64,000 bases of DNA from Aliivibrio sp. S3MY1 (GCF_028765575.1 NZ_JARACO010000014.1:1-64000); one strand, 5' to 3'; positions 1-10,436 are shown, numbered from the stretch's first letter. The notes: generated by a model from the letters alone, not told the origin. Translations and numbers: made by a program.

Positions 1-3000
1 TGTATCACCTTCGCCAAGAGCAATAACTTCTGGGATTGTTTTATCTAATGTGTAGGTCCACTGACCAGAATTATTAATAGAAAGCTCACCATACATACCT
101 GACGTATCGGTTATATCCCAAGTATGGCTATCACTAGAATCTACATCTCCGTCATTCAAATTACCCGAAATTTTACCATCATCATCGGTATTTAACATTG
201 AGCCAGTAAGTGTACCTGAAATGTCTGGTGCATCATTGGTGCCTGTAACATCAACTTTAAAGATCATCATTACAGGTTCACCATGCTCATCAACTACCGT
301 TTTACCAAACTTATCGACAACGGTAACACTGAAAGTATCTGTAACTAGATCATCTTTATTTAATTGTTGAACGGCTGATGAATTATTATCAAGTACATAT
401 TCCCAGTTACCGTTATTATCTAAAGTTAGCGTTCCGTAGGTTCCAGAGCCTGAAACAAGGTTCCACGTTAAATCAGGCGTTAGCCCATCAACATCATCCA
501 ATGTGCCAGTTTGACTAAGTGGACTACCGTCTTCTGCAAAATCAATTTCTTCGACAATAAGAACCGTTTCAACATCATCTGCGACACCAGTTATCTTAAT
601 AGTAATTGAAGCATCTGTGCTTTTTGCACCTTTATCATCTTGAACAACAACATTAAAAAAATCTCGTTCAATTTGATCTGGCGTTAGTGCTTGAACTAAA
701 GGATTATTATTGTCTAATTGGTAAGTCCACGCGCCTGTTAATTCGTTTAAAATTAGCAGTCCATAGGTACCTTGAACGGTGATAGTTCCATTTGTGGCAT
801 CACCATCTTCATCGGCGACTTTATTACCGTTTCCATCGGTTAAATACCAAGTATGAGTATCACATGAATCAGGATCACTGAGATCTAACTGCCCAGAAAC
901 TTCAATGCTTTCATCCTCAATAACTTCACCTAACTCTCCTAATAGCGGAGTATCAGTAATAATTTTGGGTGCATCATTGGTACCAACGATGGTTACATTA
1001 ATCAGTACTTTCGATGTTTTCCCACAATCATCCGTTACTGTTACTGTCCATTTTTCATTAACCGTCTCACCTTCACATAGTGAATCAACATAAGGCTGTG
1101 AGTCATCAACATCGTAAGTCCATGTGCCATCGGGGTTAACAACAAGATCCCCAAATAATCCTCCATCAATAGGAGAAATACCCGATACACTAGTGATAGC
1201 ACAACCAGGATCAAGTACTATTGTCCCGCTCCCGTCACCACCAATTGAGTGTCCATCGTCATCAACACCTTCTTCTTCGGCTATAATGTCTATCTCTTCA
1301 TCATATGAATCGCCACCGCCACCGCCACCGCTACCAGAGTCGTTATTACCTTGAACGGTAATCACGACTTCAAATGGTTCAGAAACACCACCATCCTTAT
1401 CTGTTGCTGTCACTAAAAACTTATCAAATTCAATATCATCAAAATTTAATGCATTTGTATCTTCGTCGCCATTATCTAACAGATAAGTCCATTGCCCATT
1501 AGCATCAATAGTTAATACACCATAAATGCCTCCGCCATCAATAACCTGCCAGCTAACCACTTCATCGCCAAGATCAACATCATCAGCAATTACATTACCT
1601 GTAACTTTAGTAAATTGGTTAGCAAATGTTCCAGCGACAAACTCTTGTGCATCTTCGATAACTGTTGCTGAATTATCTCCGGATACCACAGGTAAATCAT
1701 TCGTACCTACAATAGTGAAATCAATTTGTTCTGTAACAAAGCCGCCATTCGTATCATGGGCAACGGCTGTGAAGGTCTCTGATATTGTATCCCCTTCATT
1801 TAAAGATTGAATCGCAGCAGACGTTTTATCTATTTCATAACGCCATGAACCATCGCTTTCAAGATAAAAAGTACCATAGTTACCAACATAGGTTCTCACT
1901 TCAAAAGAGGTACTATCTCCGTTATCCACATCGGTTGCTACAAGCTGACCTGTAACTGTATCAGGCGATGTATCTTCTATATACTCACCTGTTGCTCCAT
2001 CTATAATTTCAGGTAGATCATTTGTTCCTTGAATCGTAATGACGACATCATCCGTTGATGCGACACCTTGTGAATCAGTCACTGTTACTGTAAATGTTTC
2101 GGTAAGAGTATCGTTAGGACCAAGCGCCTGAACTGCCAGTAATGAATTAGTTAAAGAGTAAGTCCATTTACCACTTGAATTCATGGTTAGCGAACCATAC
2201 TGACCGACACCATTATCAAGGTTCCAACCGTGGACATCACCTATATCTGGATCGGATGTCTGTAATTGCCCTTCTATTACTGTTGTTTGATCTTCAATTA
2301 CTGTACCAGTTAATGCGCCACTTAATACTGGCGCATCATTTGTACCCTCGATGGTAATTTTCACTTCAACTTCTGATACTTCACCAAATGAATCCGTAAC
2401 TTTTACCATGATTGAATCGACAAGTTCTGCGCCTTCTTTTAGGCCATTAACAGAACCATTGCTGTTATTTAGCACATAAGTCCAATTACCGTCTTGATCA
2501 ATACTAAATTGGCCATACTGGCCTGCTGCTCCGATAATTTCCCACTCGAGAACATCCGTTAAATCTAGATCCCCAGACTTCAATTCTCCTGTGATTTCAT
2601 TATTTGCAGCGTCTTCTTTAATTTCACCAGTAGTATCACCAATAATGCCAGGTGAACTGTTTGTACCTGCAATATCAATAATCACTTCTATTTGGTTTGT
2701 ACCGCCGTGCCCATCATCAACTTCAACAACAAATTTATCTTGTACTATTTGACCAGATGCAATCCCAATAGTGGCCGGTTTTGAATTATCAAGCTGATAA
2801 GTCCATTCACCTGTATTTGAATCAATACTTAAGGCACCGTATACACCTTCAGGAGTCATAATTGACCATGAATGAGTGTCAAGATGATCGATATCAACGG
2901 CTGTCAACTCACCGGTTGCAACATCTTTTCCTGCTGTACCTTCAATCGTACTTCCCGTTGTTGCACCCACTATAGAAGGCTGGTCATTATCACCAACAAT

Positions 3001-6000
3001 GGTAATAATAATGTCTTTTTCAGTGCTTGCTCCACTGCCATCTTTTACGGTAACGGTAAAGGTATCTGTCGCTTCTTCACCTTCAGACAATTGTTGCACA
3101 GAGTCTTTATCATTACTTAAGATATAAACCCATTTACCGGAACCATCAATTGAAAGAGTACCAAAAGAACCGGTTTCTGAACTCAATGACCAAGTATGTG
3201 AATCTCCAATATCGGCATCATCGGGAGCTAACTGTCCTTCAATTTCAGTAATTACTGAGTCTTCTTCAATTTTTCCTGTCAACTCACCTGATAATTCTGG
3301 AATATCATTGGTACCCTTAACAGTGACTGTAACTGTAACTGTATCAATGGCACCATATTGGTCTTCAACTTGAATAATGTATTGCTCTGTCTCTTTTTGG
3401 TTAGCAAGTAACCCTTGAGTTGATGCTAATGTGTTGTCAATCGTATAGGTCCATTTCCCATCCGCACTTAATGATAATGAGCCATATTCACCTTGAGCAT
3501 CAGTTAATAATGTCCAAGTATGAATATCAATTGTATCTACATCGCCATCTGTTAGTTGTCCTGATACGGACGGTTTATCATCCTCGGTAATTATTCTCTC
3601 AGTTTTACCTCCTATGATAGGAGCATCATTAGTACCCAATACTTCAACTTGAATTTGAATCGCATTTGTTCCACCATTACCGTCATCTACATTGATAGTA
3701 AAAGTCTCAAATTTTTGCTGATTTTCTGCGATCGCTTGTGTATTAGGATTTGTAGGGTCTAAGCTATATAACCAATTACCATCAGTATCAACAGTCATGT
3801 TACCATATTGACCTGTACCACCACCTTGTACTACCCAAGTATGAGTATCAGTAAAATCAACATCAACTGCCGTTAATGAGCCCGTTGCGGTTGGTATGAT
3901 ATCTTCTACTGCTGTTCCTGTAGTTCGGCCTGTTATATCTGGAGTGTCGTTAGTACCAACAATAGATACTTCAACCGTATGCTGTGCATATCCATTATTT
4001 CCATCACCAACAACAACGACAAAACTTTCAACTACCTTTTCATCTTTTGCTAATAGCTGAGCTTCATCATTTTTAAGAACATAAGTCCACTTACCCGTCG
4101 TAGCATCAATAGAAAAACTGCCTAATTTCGATTCTGACGCTCCAATAACAAACCAGTTATGTGTATCTAAATCATCGACATCTTCCACTATTAAGGTATC
4201 TGAAATCGTTTGAACGCCATCTTCAACGACGGCACCTGTATCATTACTATCTACAACGGTAGGTAAATCGTTAGTCCCTTCTAGTGAAATAACAATTTCT
4301 TTTTGTACGGTTCCACCTTGACCATCATTAACGGTAACGATGAATTTATCTTCTCCAGATTCTCCCTCGGCAAGATGTTGAGTTGCGTCTAACCCGTTAT
4401 TGATGGTGTAAACCCATTTGCCGTTTGCATCGACAGTAATAGACCCATAGGTACCACTGACTGGTTGAACATCCCATGTATGAGTGTCACTTAAATCAAC
4501 ATCATCAACAATTAATTGGCCTTCTGTGGTTTCAATTGAATCTTCTTTTACTGAACCTGTAGCTTGACCTGATAATTCAGGTAAATCATTGGTTCCATTA
4601 ATAGTAATTTCAACCGTTTCAGTAATCACACCACCTGCGCCATCACTTAATTCGACGGTGTAGTATTCTTTTATTGGATCATCTCCAGCACCAAGAGATT
4701 GTGCCGCATCATTATCTAGGGTGTATAACCAAACACCAGTAGCTGTATCAAGCGTAAACTTACCGTATGTACCCGTATCTGAACCGACGATATTCCAATT
4801 AAATGAACTTGTTGCATCTTCATCTGTTGCCGTTAATGTTCCTGTTGTCGTGAGTGTAATATCTTCAGTTACATCACCAACAGTATCGCCACCGATTACA
4901 GGAACACCATTTGTACCAACCACAGTGATCACTATTTCAATGGTATCGGTTCCTCCTTGGTTATCATCAACCGTTACCGTAAACTTATCTTCTACACTTT
5001 GACCTTCGGTTAATCCTTGGGTGGTCGATAATGTATTATCTATGGTGTACACCCATTTACCGGTTACAGGATCAATCGTAATCGAGCCATAAGTACCGCT
5101 ATTACTGTCTACACTCCAAGCGTGAACATCGATTAAATCAACATCATCAACGGTCAATTGACCTTCTGCTTCTGCCTGGGTAACCGCATCTTCTTTTACT
5201 AAGCCTGTAGCTTGACCAGACACTACAGGGTCATCATTAGTACCTGTTATTTCAATAGATACAGTCTCTGTAGTTAACCCACCTTGACCATCATCGACTT
5301 GAATTTGATATTCAACAGTATGCGTTTCACCATTCGCTAATGCTTGAACTTGTGCCGCAGTGTTATTAAGAGTGTATTCCCATTTCCCTGAACCATCGGG
5401 ATTCGTTGTTACCGCAATTGAACCGTATGGATCTGTATTAGAGGTCAGTAATGTCCATGTATGTGAGTCTAAAGTATCAACATCATCAGCAAATAGATCA
5501 CCACTTGCACTTAACGCGGTCTCTTCGGTTACGCCTCCAGAGATCACTGATGATCCTGCAACACTCGGCAGATCATTAGTGCCGGTTACTTCTACCGTGA
5601 TCGTATGAGTTTCAGTTCCACCTTTCCCATCATTGACAACAACTTCAAATGTTTCGGTTTTCAATTCACCTTGTGAGATCGCTTGAGTGTCTGCTTTTGT
5701 ATTATCAAGGGTGTATGTCCATTTACCAGTGCCGTCTACAGTCAGTACACCAAAACTACCTGCACTATCAGTAACAGACCATGTATGGGTATCTGTGGCA
5801 TCAGTATCGGTTACTTCAAGTTGGCCTTCTGCAATGGCTACTGAATCTTCAACAACTGAGCCGGTGTCTGTACCACTGATGGTTGGGCCATCATTTGAAC
5901 CTGTGACCGTAATGGTGACTTCTTGAGTATCAATGCCACCGTGATTATCTTCAACTTGAACCGCATAGACGATATCAAGAGTTTCACCCACTCCCAGAGC

Positions 6001-7830
6001 AATTACACTTGCTGATGCACTGTTTAAATCAAACGTCCATTTACCATCACTATCAACAGAGAAGGTGCCTAAATCAGCATTAGAATTAGGTTGAACTGTC
6101 CACGTATGAGTATCTAGCCCATCGACATCATCGACCACTAAATCACCTGTAGCGCTTTCTGTTACGCGATGCTCAACCACACCAGCTATAACGGATGTGT
6201 TGGTAATTTCCGGCAGATCATTGGTGCCCGTAACTTCTACCGTTACTGTATGAGTAATTAAGCCACCTTTCCCATCATCGGCAACAATTTCAAATGTCTC
6301 CGTTTTAATTTCATCTTTAGAAATAGCTTGGGTAACATTTAAACTATCATCAAGTACATACGTCCACTTACCATCGCTATCTACACTTAGAGAACCAAAC
6401 GCTCCTGCACCATCAGTAACAGACCATGAAACTGAATCATTTTGATCAGCATCTGTTGCAATAAGCTCCCCTGATACACTTGCCAAGACGTCTTCAACAA
6501 CAGAACCCGTGTCTGACCCACTAATTACAGGCCCGTCATTTGAGCCGGTAATCGTAATCGTAACGTCTTGAAAATCTGTAGCGCCGTTATTATCAGTAAC
6601 TTCAACTCGATATACGATATCAAGCGTTTCCCCTATGCCGAGTTCAATAACCGCGGTTGACATTGAATTAAGATCAAATGTCCATTTACCAGAAGTATCA
6701 ACCGAAAAGCTACCTAATTCACTGTTTGAATTTGGTTGAATCGCCCATGTATGAGTATCCAGAGTATCTACGTCTTCAAAAACCAGATCGCCCGTTGAGC
6801 TTTCTGTCCCACGATGCTCTACAGCTCCTGAAATAACAGAGGTGTCAGTAATTTTAGGATGATCATTGGTACCTGTTACATCAATAGTAATAATGTGTGT
6901 GACTTGTCCTCCATTACCATCATCAGCGACAACTTCAAATGTTTCAGTTTGAGTTTCACCAAGTGATAATGATTGCGTAGACGATAAATTATTATCAATG
7001 CTATAAGTCCATTTACCAGTGCCATCAATAGCAAGCGTACCGTACGTACCTAGATTTGGAGCTGCCACCGACCACGATACCGAGTCGCCTTCATCAGCAT
7101 CAATAGCTATTAATTGCCCATCAGCAGAATCAAGTAAATCTTCAACAACACGACCTGTGCTTGTGCCACTAATTACAGGTTCATCATTAGTACCATTAAT
7201 CGTGATAACCACTTCTTGTTTAGCGATGCCACCATTACCGTCATCAACTTGAATGGTAAATGTTTCAGTAACCTTGTCGCCGACACCAAGCGCTTGAGTC
7301 TCATCACGAGAATTATCTAGCGCATATTCCCACACACCATTATTAATGGTTAGTACACCATACGTTGCATTACCACCTTCTAAAATAGTCCAAGTATGAG
7401 CATCAAGTGTATCTACATCTGCAACCGTTAATGTTTCACTAACAGTTGGATCTGCATCATCTACATCCCCTTCCGTTAACTCACCTACAGAAATTCCAGA
7501 GATAATAGGCTCATCATTAGTACCCACAATGGTTACGGTTACTTGCTGAGTTGATGTTAGATTTCCACCAGCAGATACCAATATTTCAAATACATCGGTA
7601 ATTATCTGACCATTAGCTAAAGACTGAACAGACGATGCGCTATTATTTAGTGTATATTCCCATTGGCCTGTTGCTGGATTTAGAGAAAGCGTACCGAATT
7701 CACTTGTTGGGCTACCTGTGATTGACCAAGTATAAGAAAGGTTACTTTGAGGGTTTGTTACTGCTAATTGACCAGAAGATTCTAAAACTTCGTCTTCTTT
7801 TGTTATCCCTTCATTATTAGGGGTAATAAT
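1..7830 (-). repeat. Tandem array of about 22-23 VCBS-like repeats, period about 318-341 bp
   Basis: The GTNDxP signature (plus-strand look: tcattNgtNcc) recurs near 231, 970, 1690, 2013, 2332, 2650, 2972, 3299, 3621, 3943, 4262, 4580, 4900, 5227, 5568, 5886, 6210, 6530, 6860, 7180 and 7512. Two more weakly conserved junctions are near 571 and 1345. Spacing stays at 318-341 bp over most of the array. Between about 4260 and 7180 alternate repeats resemble each other more than neighbours do, giving a dimeric unit of about 640 bp. Short plus-strand open frames in this region are shadows of the array. Confidence 0.9.
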
Positions 7831-8367
7831 AGGTATTGCAGGAGGGGGGCTTCCATCTCCACCACTTAAGTTATCAATATACTCTTGATTATCATACGAA
7901 AATGTATTTGATGTTATAAAGTCAGTGGTCGCAATACTAGCATGATAATCATAATCAATAACCACAAAACCGTTATTCGCTGAATTACTACCTTCACCTG
8001 CCGCTGTTGCTTCCAAAATTTCAGTCGGATCTTCCCCTGCTAAGATTGCAGCCTGAATTGCGGTAATATCTATACCATTTGTGGATTGTGTAGGGTCAAG
8101 TTCAACCTTTCCATCAATAGGTTGTATTTGAAGAGGATCTTCTGGTTTCGTTTCATCAAGGCAGCTCAAGCAGTTTTTGTCAATCGTGACTAGTTTACCG
8201 TGAATTTGCACAGTAACTTTAGCTTCATAATCAGTAAACAAGACTGAGTCTTGTGCAAGGTTTTGTCCAACATTCACTTTTGTTGGAACCCCTGATTTAT
8301 TTAACGAATAAGCATCGCCTTCAATTGTTTTTATTTCTACCAGGGAAGGAATGAGTGTCTCTTTCAT
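1..8367 (-). CDS. Giant LapA-type repetitive surface adhesin (N-terminal part, 3' end outside the window)
   Basis: The minus frame is open from the ATG at 8367 to base 1 (2789 codons) with no stop, so the C-terminus, where RTX repeats and a type I secretion signal would be expected, lies beyond the window. Residues 1-110 resemble the LapA-family retention module that holds such adhesins in an outer-membrane TolC-like pore. The sequence TAAG at residues 121-124 (E-A-T-A-A-G-E-G) matches the di-alanine site cut by the periplasmic protease LapG. After a GGDGSPPP linker near residue 170 come about 22-23 repeats of about 107 residues, each with NGxW(T/E)Y and GTNDxP-like signatures, typical of VCBS/cadherin-like domains. 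Seen: open frame, motifs and repeats. Inferred: c-di-GMP-controlled cell-surface adhesion. No lapD, lapG or secretion genes are in the window. Confidence 0.9.
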   Translation of the reverse strand, partial: MKETLIPSLVEIKTIEGDAYSLNKSGVPTKVNVGQNLAQDSVLFTDYEAKVTVQIHGKLVTIDKNCLSCLDETKPEDPLQIQPIDGKVELDPTQSTNGIDITAIQAAILAGEDPTEILEATAAGEGSNSANNGFVVIDYDYHASIATTDFITSNTFSYDNQEYIDNLSGGDGSPPPAIPIITPNNEGITKEDEVLESSGQLAVTNPQSNLSYTWSITGSPTSEFGTLSLNPATGQWEYTLNNSASSVQSLANGQIITDVFEILVSAGGNLTSTQQVTVTIVGTNDEPIISGISVGELTEGDVDDADPTVSETLTVADVDTLDAHTWTILEGGNATYGVLTINNGVWEYALDNSRDETQALGVGDKVTETFTIQVDDGNGGIAKQEVVITINGTNDEPVISGTSTGRVVEDLLDSADGQLIAIDADEGDSVSWSVAAPNLGTYGTLAIDGTGKWTYSIDNNLSSTQSLSLGETQTETFEVVADDGNGGQVTHIITIDVTGTNDHPKITDTSVISGAVEHRGTESSTGDLVFEDVDTLDTHTWAIQPNSNSELGSFSVDTSGKWTFDLNSMSTAVIELGIGETLDIVYRVEVTDNNGATDFQDVTITITGSNDGPVISGSDTGSVVEDVLASVSGELIATDADQNDSVSWSVTDGAGAFGSLSVDSDGKWTYVLDDSLNVTQAISKDEIKTETFEIVADDGKGGLITHTVTVEVTGTNDLPEITNTSVIAGVVEHRVTESATGDLVVDDVDGLDTHTWTVQPNSNADLGTFSVDSDGKWTFDLNSASASVIALGVGETLDIVYAVQVEDNHGGIDTQEVTITVTGSNDGPTISGTDTGSVVEDSVAIAEGQLEVTDTDATDTHTWSVTDSAGSFGVLTVDGTGKWTYTLDNTKADTQAISQGELKTETFEVVVNDGKGGTETHTITVEVTGTNDLPSVAGSSVISGGVTEETALSASGDLFADDVDTLDSHTWTLLTSNTDPYGSIAVTTNPDGSGKWEYTLNNTAAQVQALANGETHTVEYQIQVDDGQGGLTTETVSIEITGTNDDPVVSGQATGLVKEDAVTQAEAEGQLTVDDVDLIDVHAWSVDSNSGTYGSITIDPVTGKWVYTIDNTLSTTQGLTEGQSVEDKFTVTVDDNQGGTDTIEIVITVVGTNGVPVIGGDTVGDVTEDITLTTTGTLTATDEDATSSFNWNIVGSDTGTYGKFTLDTATGVWLYTLDNDAAQSLGAGDDPIKEYYTVELSDGAGGVITETVEITINGTNDLPELSGQATGSVKEDSIETTEGQLIVDDVDLSDTHTWDVQPVSGTYGSITVDANGKWVYTINNGLDATQHLAEGESGEDKFIVTVNDGQGGTVQKEIVISLEGTNDLPTVVDSNDTGAVVEDGVQTISDTLIVEDVDDLDTHNWFVIGASESKLGSFSIDATTGKWTYVLKNDEAQLLAKDEKVVESFVVVVGDGNNGYAQHTVEVSIVGTNDTPDITGRTTGTAVEDIIPTATGSLTAVDVDFTDTHTWVVQGGGTGQYGNMTVDTDGNWLYSLDPTNPNTQAIAENQQKFETFTINVDDGNGGTNAIQIQVEVLGTNDAPIIGGKTERIITEDDKPSVSGQLTDGDVDTIDIHTWTLLTDAQGEYGSLSLSADGKWTYTIDNTLASTQGLLANQKETEQYIIQVEDQYGAIDTVTVTVTVKGTNDIPELSGELTGKIEEDSVITEIEGQLAPDDADIGDSHTWSLSSETGSFGTLSIDGSGKWVYILSNDKDSVQQLSEGEEATDTFTVTVKDGSGASTEKDIIITIVGDNDQPSIVGATTGSTIEGTAGKDVATGELTAVDIDHLDTHSWSIMTPEGVYGALSIDSNTGEWTYQLDNSKPATIGIASGQIVQDKFVVEVDDGHGGTNQIEVIIDIAGTNSSPGIIGDTTGEIKEDAANNEITGELKSGDLDLTDVLEWEIIGAAGQYGQFSIDQDGNWTYVLNNSNGSVNGLKEGAELVDSIMVKVTDSFGEVSEVEVKITIEGTNDAPVLSGALTGTVIEDQTTVIEGQLQTSDPDIGDVHGWNLDNGVGQYGSLTMNSSGKWTYSLTNSLLAVQALGPNDTLTETFTVTVTDSQGVASTDDVVITIQGTNDLPEIIDGATGEYIEDTSPDTVTGQLVATDVDNGDSTSFEVRTYVGNYGTFYLESDGSWRYEIDKTSAAIQSLNEGDTISETFTAVAHDTNGGFVTEQIDFTIVGTNDLPVVSGDNSATVIEDAQEFVAGTFANQFTKVTGNVIADDVDLGDEVVSWQVIDGGGIYGVLTIDANGQWTYLLDNGDEDTNALNFDDIEFDKFLVTATDKDGGVSEPFEVVITVQGNNDSGSGGGGGGDSYDEEIDIIAEEEGVDDDGHSIGGDGSGTIVLDPGCAITSVSGISPIDGGLFGDLVVNPDGTWTYDVDDSQPYVDSLCEGETVNEKWTVTVTDDCGKTSKVLINVTIVGTNDAPKIITDTPLLGELGEVIEDESIEVSGQLDLSDPDSCDTHTWYLTDGNGNKVADEDGDATNGTITVQGTYGLLILNELTGAWTYQLDNNNPLVQALTPDQIERDFFNVVVQDDKGAKSTDASITIKITGVADDVETVLIVEEIDFAEDGSPLSQTGTLDDVDGLTPDLTWNLVSGSGTYGTLTLDNNGNWEYVLDNNSSAVQQLNKDDLVTDTFSVTVVDKFGKTVVDEHGEPVMMIFKVDVTGTNDAPDISGTLTGSMLNTDDDGKISGNLNDGDVDSSDSHTWDITDTSGMYGELSINNSGQWTYTLDKTIPEVIALGEGDT
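7996..8010 (-). other. Predicted LapG-type proteolytic cleavage site (ATAAG) in the adhesin
   Basis: Codons for A120-T121-A122-A123-G124 lie here, directly after the retention module. In LapA-family adhesins a periplasmic cysteine protease of the LapG family cuts between the two alanines of a TAAG or similar motif to release the adhesin when c-di-GMP falls. The motif is seen; its use is inferred from the family. Confidence 0.7.
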
Positions 8368-8589
8368 ATGACCACCTAAAATTCATTTAACCACATCAAC
8401 AAATTAATTTTCACTTTAGTACCTTAATCATAGGATACTAATTATTAAAAGCGCAAATCCACAATGGTTAATTTATTGTTATAAACTTATTACTTGTTAG
8501 TTTTATAACATAATTTTTACTAAATTTAAGTATCAAAAATCTCATAATCCTTTATTATTTGTGATGTTTATTTTAATCGAGACATCATC

Positions 8590-8940
8590 ATGAGCAAATT
8601 AACGTCAGATACCCAAGCAAACCTAGACCTTTTCATCGCTGAAACGAAAGAAACGCAGCTAGTTTGGAGTCTTTATAATGAAGAAGGTTGGATCTCTGTT
8701 GAGTCTACTGAATTCGAAAACTCTGAAGTAATGCCGTTTTGGTCTAATAAAGAAGATGCAGCATTTCACAATGTCGAAGAGTGGGCTGATTTCGAAGTAA
8801 CAGAAATTCCACTAGATATCTTCGCTGAAGATTGGTTAGTTACTTTATCTGAAGATGGTGTTTTAGTTGGTACAAACTGGAACCAGCAACTTGAAGGTAA
8901 AGAAGTTGAAGCTACTGAGCTTGTAAAACTTTATCTATAA
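8590..8940 (+). CDS. DUF2750 family protein
   Basis: A 116-residue acidic soluble protein with no signal peptide or membrane segment. The composition and the pattern of short aromatic and acidic motifs (WSLYNEEGW near residue 25, LPFW-like MPFWSNKEDA near 48, EDWLVTLSEDG near 80) match the small DUF2750 family common in Vibrio, whose function is unknown. It is a single-gene unit: the upstream 220 bases are AT-rich and a strong hairpin terminator follows 25 bases after the stop. It converges with glpT. The family assignment is from memory of the sequence pattern. Confidence 0.75.
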   Translation: MSKLTSDTQANLDLFIAETKETQLVWSLYNEEGWISVESTEFENSEVMPFWSNKEDAAFHNVEEWADFEVTEIPLDIFAEDWLVTLSEDGVLVGTNWNQQLEGKEVEATELVKLYL

Positions 8941-8965
8941 GATGTCATCTTAAATACGAAATAGT

Positions 8966-8996
8966 AAGGGCTGTAATTATTACAGCCCTTTTTTTG
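8966..8996. terminator. Terminator between DUF2750 gene and glpT (convergent)
   Basis: An 11-bp perfect stem, AAGGGCTGTAA paired with TTACAGCCCTT, has a 3-base loop and is followed by a run of T on the plus strand. It sits between two convergent genes and probably ends the plus-strand one; on the minus strand the T-run is weak. Confidence 0.85.
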
Positions 8997-9006
8997 TCTT
9001 TGCTAA

Positions 9007-10362
9007 TTACATTGCTGCTTGTTCTTTCGCTTTATGGTGTGCTTTTTCACCGATGAAAGCATAAAGTAAACATATAATAGACAGAATACAAGAAGCGACT
9101 AGGATCATGAAGCCACCATCCCAACCAAAATGGTCAACGGTATATCCTAAGATAATGTTTGCCGTTACCGCCCCACCAAGGTAACCAAATAACCCGGTTA
9201 AGCCAGCTGCTGTACCTGCCGCTTTTTTAGGAACAAGCTCAAGGGCATAAAGACCAATAAGCATAACAGGACCATAAATCAAGAAACCAATAGCCACCAA
9301 AGCAATCATATCAATTGTTGGATTACCTGCTGGGTTAAACCAATAAACCAACACCGCAATAGTCACAAGAGCCATGAATAGAATACCAGCAGGAGCACGA
9401 CGCCCTTTAAATACTTTATCTGAGATCCAGCCACACAATAACGTTCCAGGAATACCTGCCCACTCATATAAGAAATACGCCCACGATGATTTATCTACCG
9501 TGAAGTCTTTTGCTTCTTTTAAATACACTGGAGCCCAATCAAGAACACCATAACGAATTAGGTACACAAAGGCATTAGCAATTGCAATCGACCAAAGTAA
9601 CTTATTATTAAATACGTACTTAAAGAAGATTTCTTTTGCCGTCATCTCTGTTTCATGAGACTTATCATAATCATCTGGGTAATCATTTTTGTACTCTTCA
9701 ATCGCAGGAAGACCACAAGATTGAGGAGTATCGCGCAGAGTCATCCACACAAATACAGCAACTAACGTGGCAAAAATTGCAGGAACATAAAATGCTGAGC
9801 GCCAATCATCGTTAAAAGCCCAAAGACCTAATAAGAAAAGAGGACCAATCAAACCGCCCCCCACATTATGTGCAACGTTCCATACCGATACCAGCTCACC
9901 ACGCTCTTTACGCGACCACCAATGCACCATCGTTCGACCACAAGCTGGCCACCCCATACCTTGGAACCAGCCATTTAAGAACAATAGAATAAACATGGCT
10001 GTAATGCTATTTGTTGCCCATGGCATAAAACCAAAACAAAACATAACGGCCGCAGACATTAACAAACCAGCACTTAAAAAATAGCGCGGATTCGAACGGT
10101 CAGACACACTGCCCATTAAGAACTTTGAAAGACCATAAGCAATAGATACCGCAGCTAATGCAACACCTAAATCACCACGACTAAAGCCTTGTTCGATTAA
10201 ATATGGCATGGCTAAGCTAAAGTTCTTACGAACTAAATAGTAACCAGCATAACCAACAAAAATACTGATAAACAATTGCCAACGTAAACGCGTATAAGTG
10301 CCATCTATCTGATTAGATGCGAGGCGTGCTATATGCGCTTGGGGTTTAAATATACCAAACAT
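9007..10362 (-). CDS. glpT: Glycerol-3-phosphate:phosphate antiporter GlpT
   Basis: An MFS organophosphate:phosphate antiporter of the inner membrane that imports sn-glycerol-3-phosphate in exchange for phosphate. Nearly the whole chain follows E. coli GlpT as I remember it: IFKPxxHxARL at the start, [15 protein letters not shown] in helix 1, [29 protein letters not shown], [20 protein letters not shown] in the central loop and [19 protein letters not shown] late. I chose the ATG at 10362 (451 residues) over the one at 10374, because GGAG lies 6 bases upstream and E. coli GlpT starts at the matching place. No glpQ or other glp gene is adjacent in the window. Possible GlpR-like palindromes lie just upstream. 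Confidence 0.95.
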   Translation of the reverse strand: MFGIFKPQAHIARLASNQIDGTYTRLRWQLFISIFVGYAGYYLVRKNFSLAMPYLIEQGFSRGDLGVALAAVSIAYGLSKFLMGSVSDRSNPRYFLSAGLLMSAAVMFCFGFMPWATNSITAMFILLFLNGWFQGMGWPACGRTMVHWWSRKERGELVSVWNVAHNVGGGLIGPLFLLGLWAFNDDWRSAFYVPAIFATLVAVFVWMTLRDTPQSCGLPAIEEYKNDYPDDYDKSHETEMTAKEIFFKYVFNNKLLWSIAIANAFVYLIRYGVLDWAPVYLKEAKDFTVDKSSWAYFLYEWAGIPGTLLCGWISDKVFKGRRAPAGILFMALVTIAVLVYWFNPAGNPTIDMIALVAIGFLIYGPVMLIGLYALELVPKKAAGTAAGLTGLFGYLGGAVTANIILGYTVDHFGWDGGFMILVASCILSIICLLYAFIGEKAHHKAKEQAAM

Positions 10363-10404
10363 AGTTAACTCCATTATTATTTTGCGATGGTATCAATAGA
10401 AAAG

Positions 10405-10436
10405 CTCGAACGAGAAATAAAAAAGCTTCGTTCGAA
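10405..10436 (-). promoter_or_regulatory. Candidate GlpR-like operator pair upstream of glpT
   Basis: Two 10-bp palindromes, CTCGAACGAG (10405-10414) and TTCGTTCGAA (10427-10436), are spaced 22 bp centre to centre, about two helical turns. They lie 43-74 bases upstream of the glpT start codon. Their TTCG/CGAA cores resemble the half-sites of E. coli GlpR operators, although the inner spacing (2 rather than 4 bases) differs. Binding by GlpR is inference. Confidence 0.4.

Noticed and set aside
905-7252. Several plus-strand open frames of 60-116 codons in the first 7.3 kb
   Set aside because: They lie opposite the long adhesin frame, are serine-, proline- and threonine-rich reversals of its repeat codons, recur with the repeat period and lack ribosome binding sites.
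1-7830. Regular repeats that might suggest a CRISPR array
   Set aside because: The unit is about 107 codons, stays in frame and encodes VCBS-like domains; there are no short direct repeats with unique spacers. No CRISPR array was seen anywhere in the window, despite the CARF nuclease.
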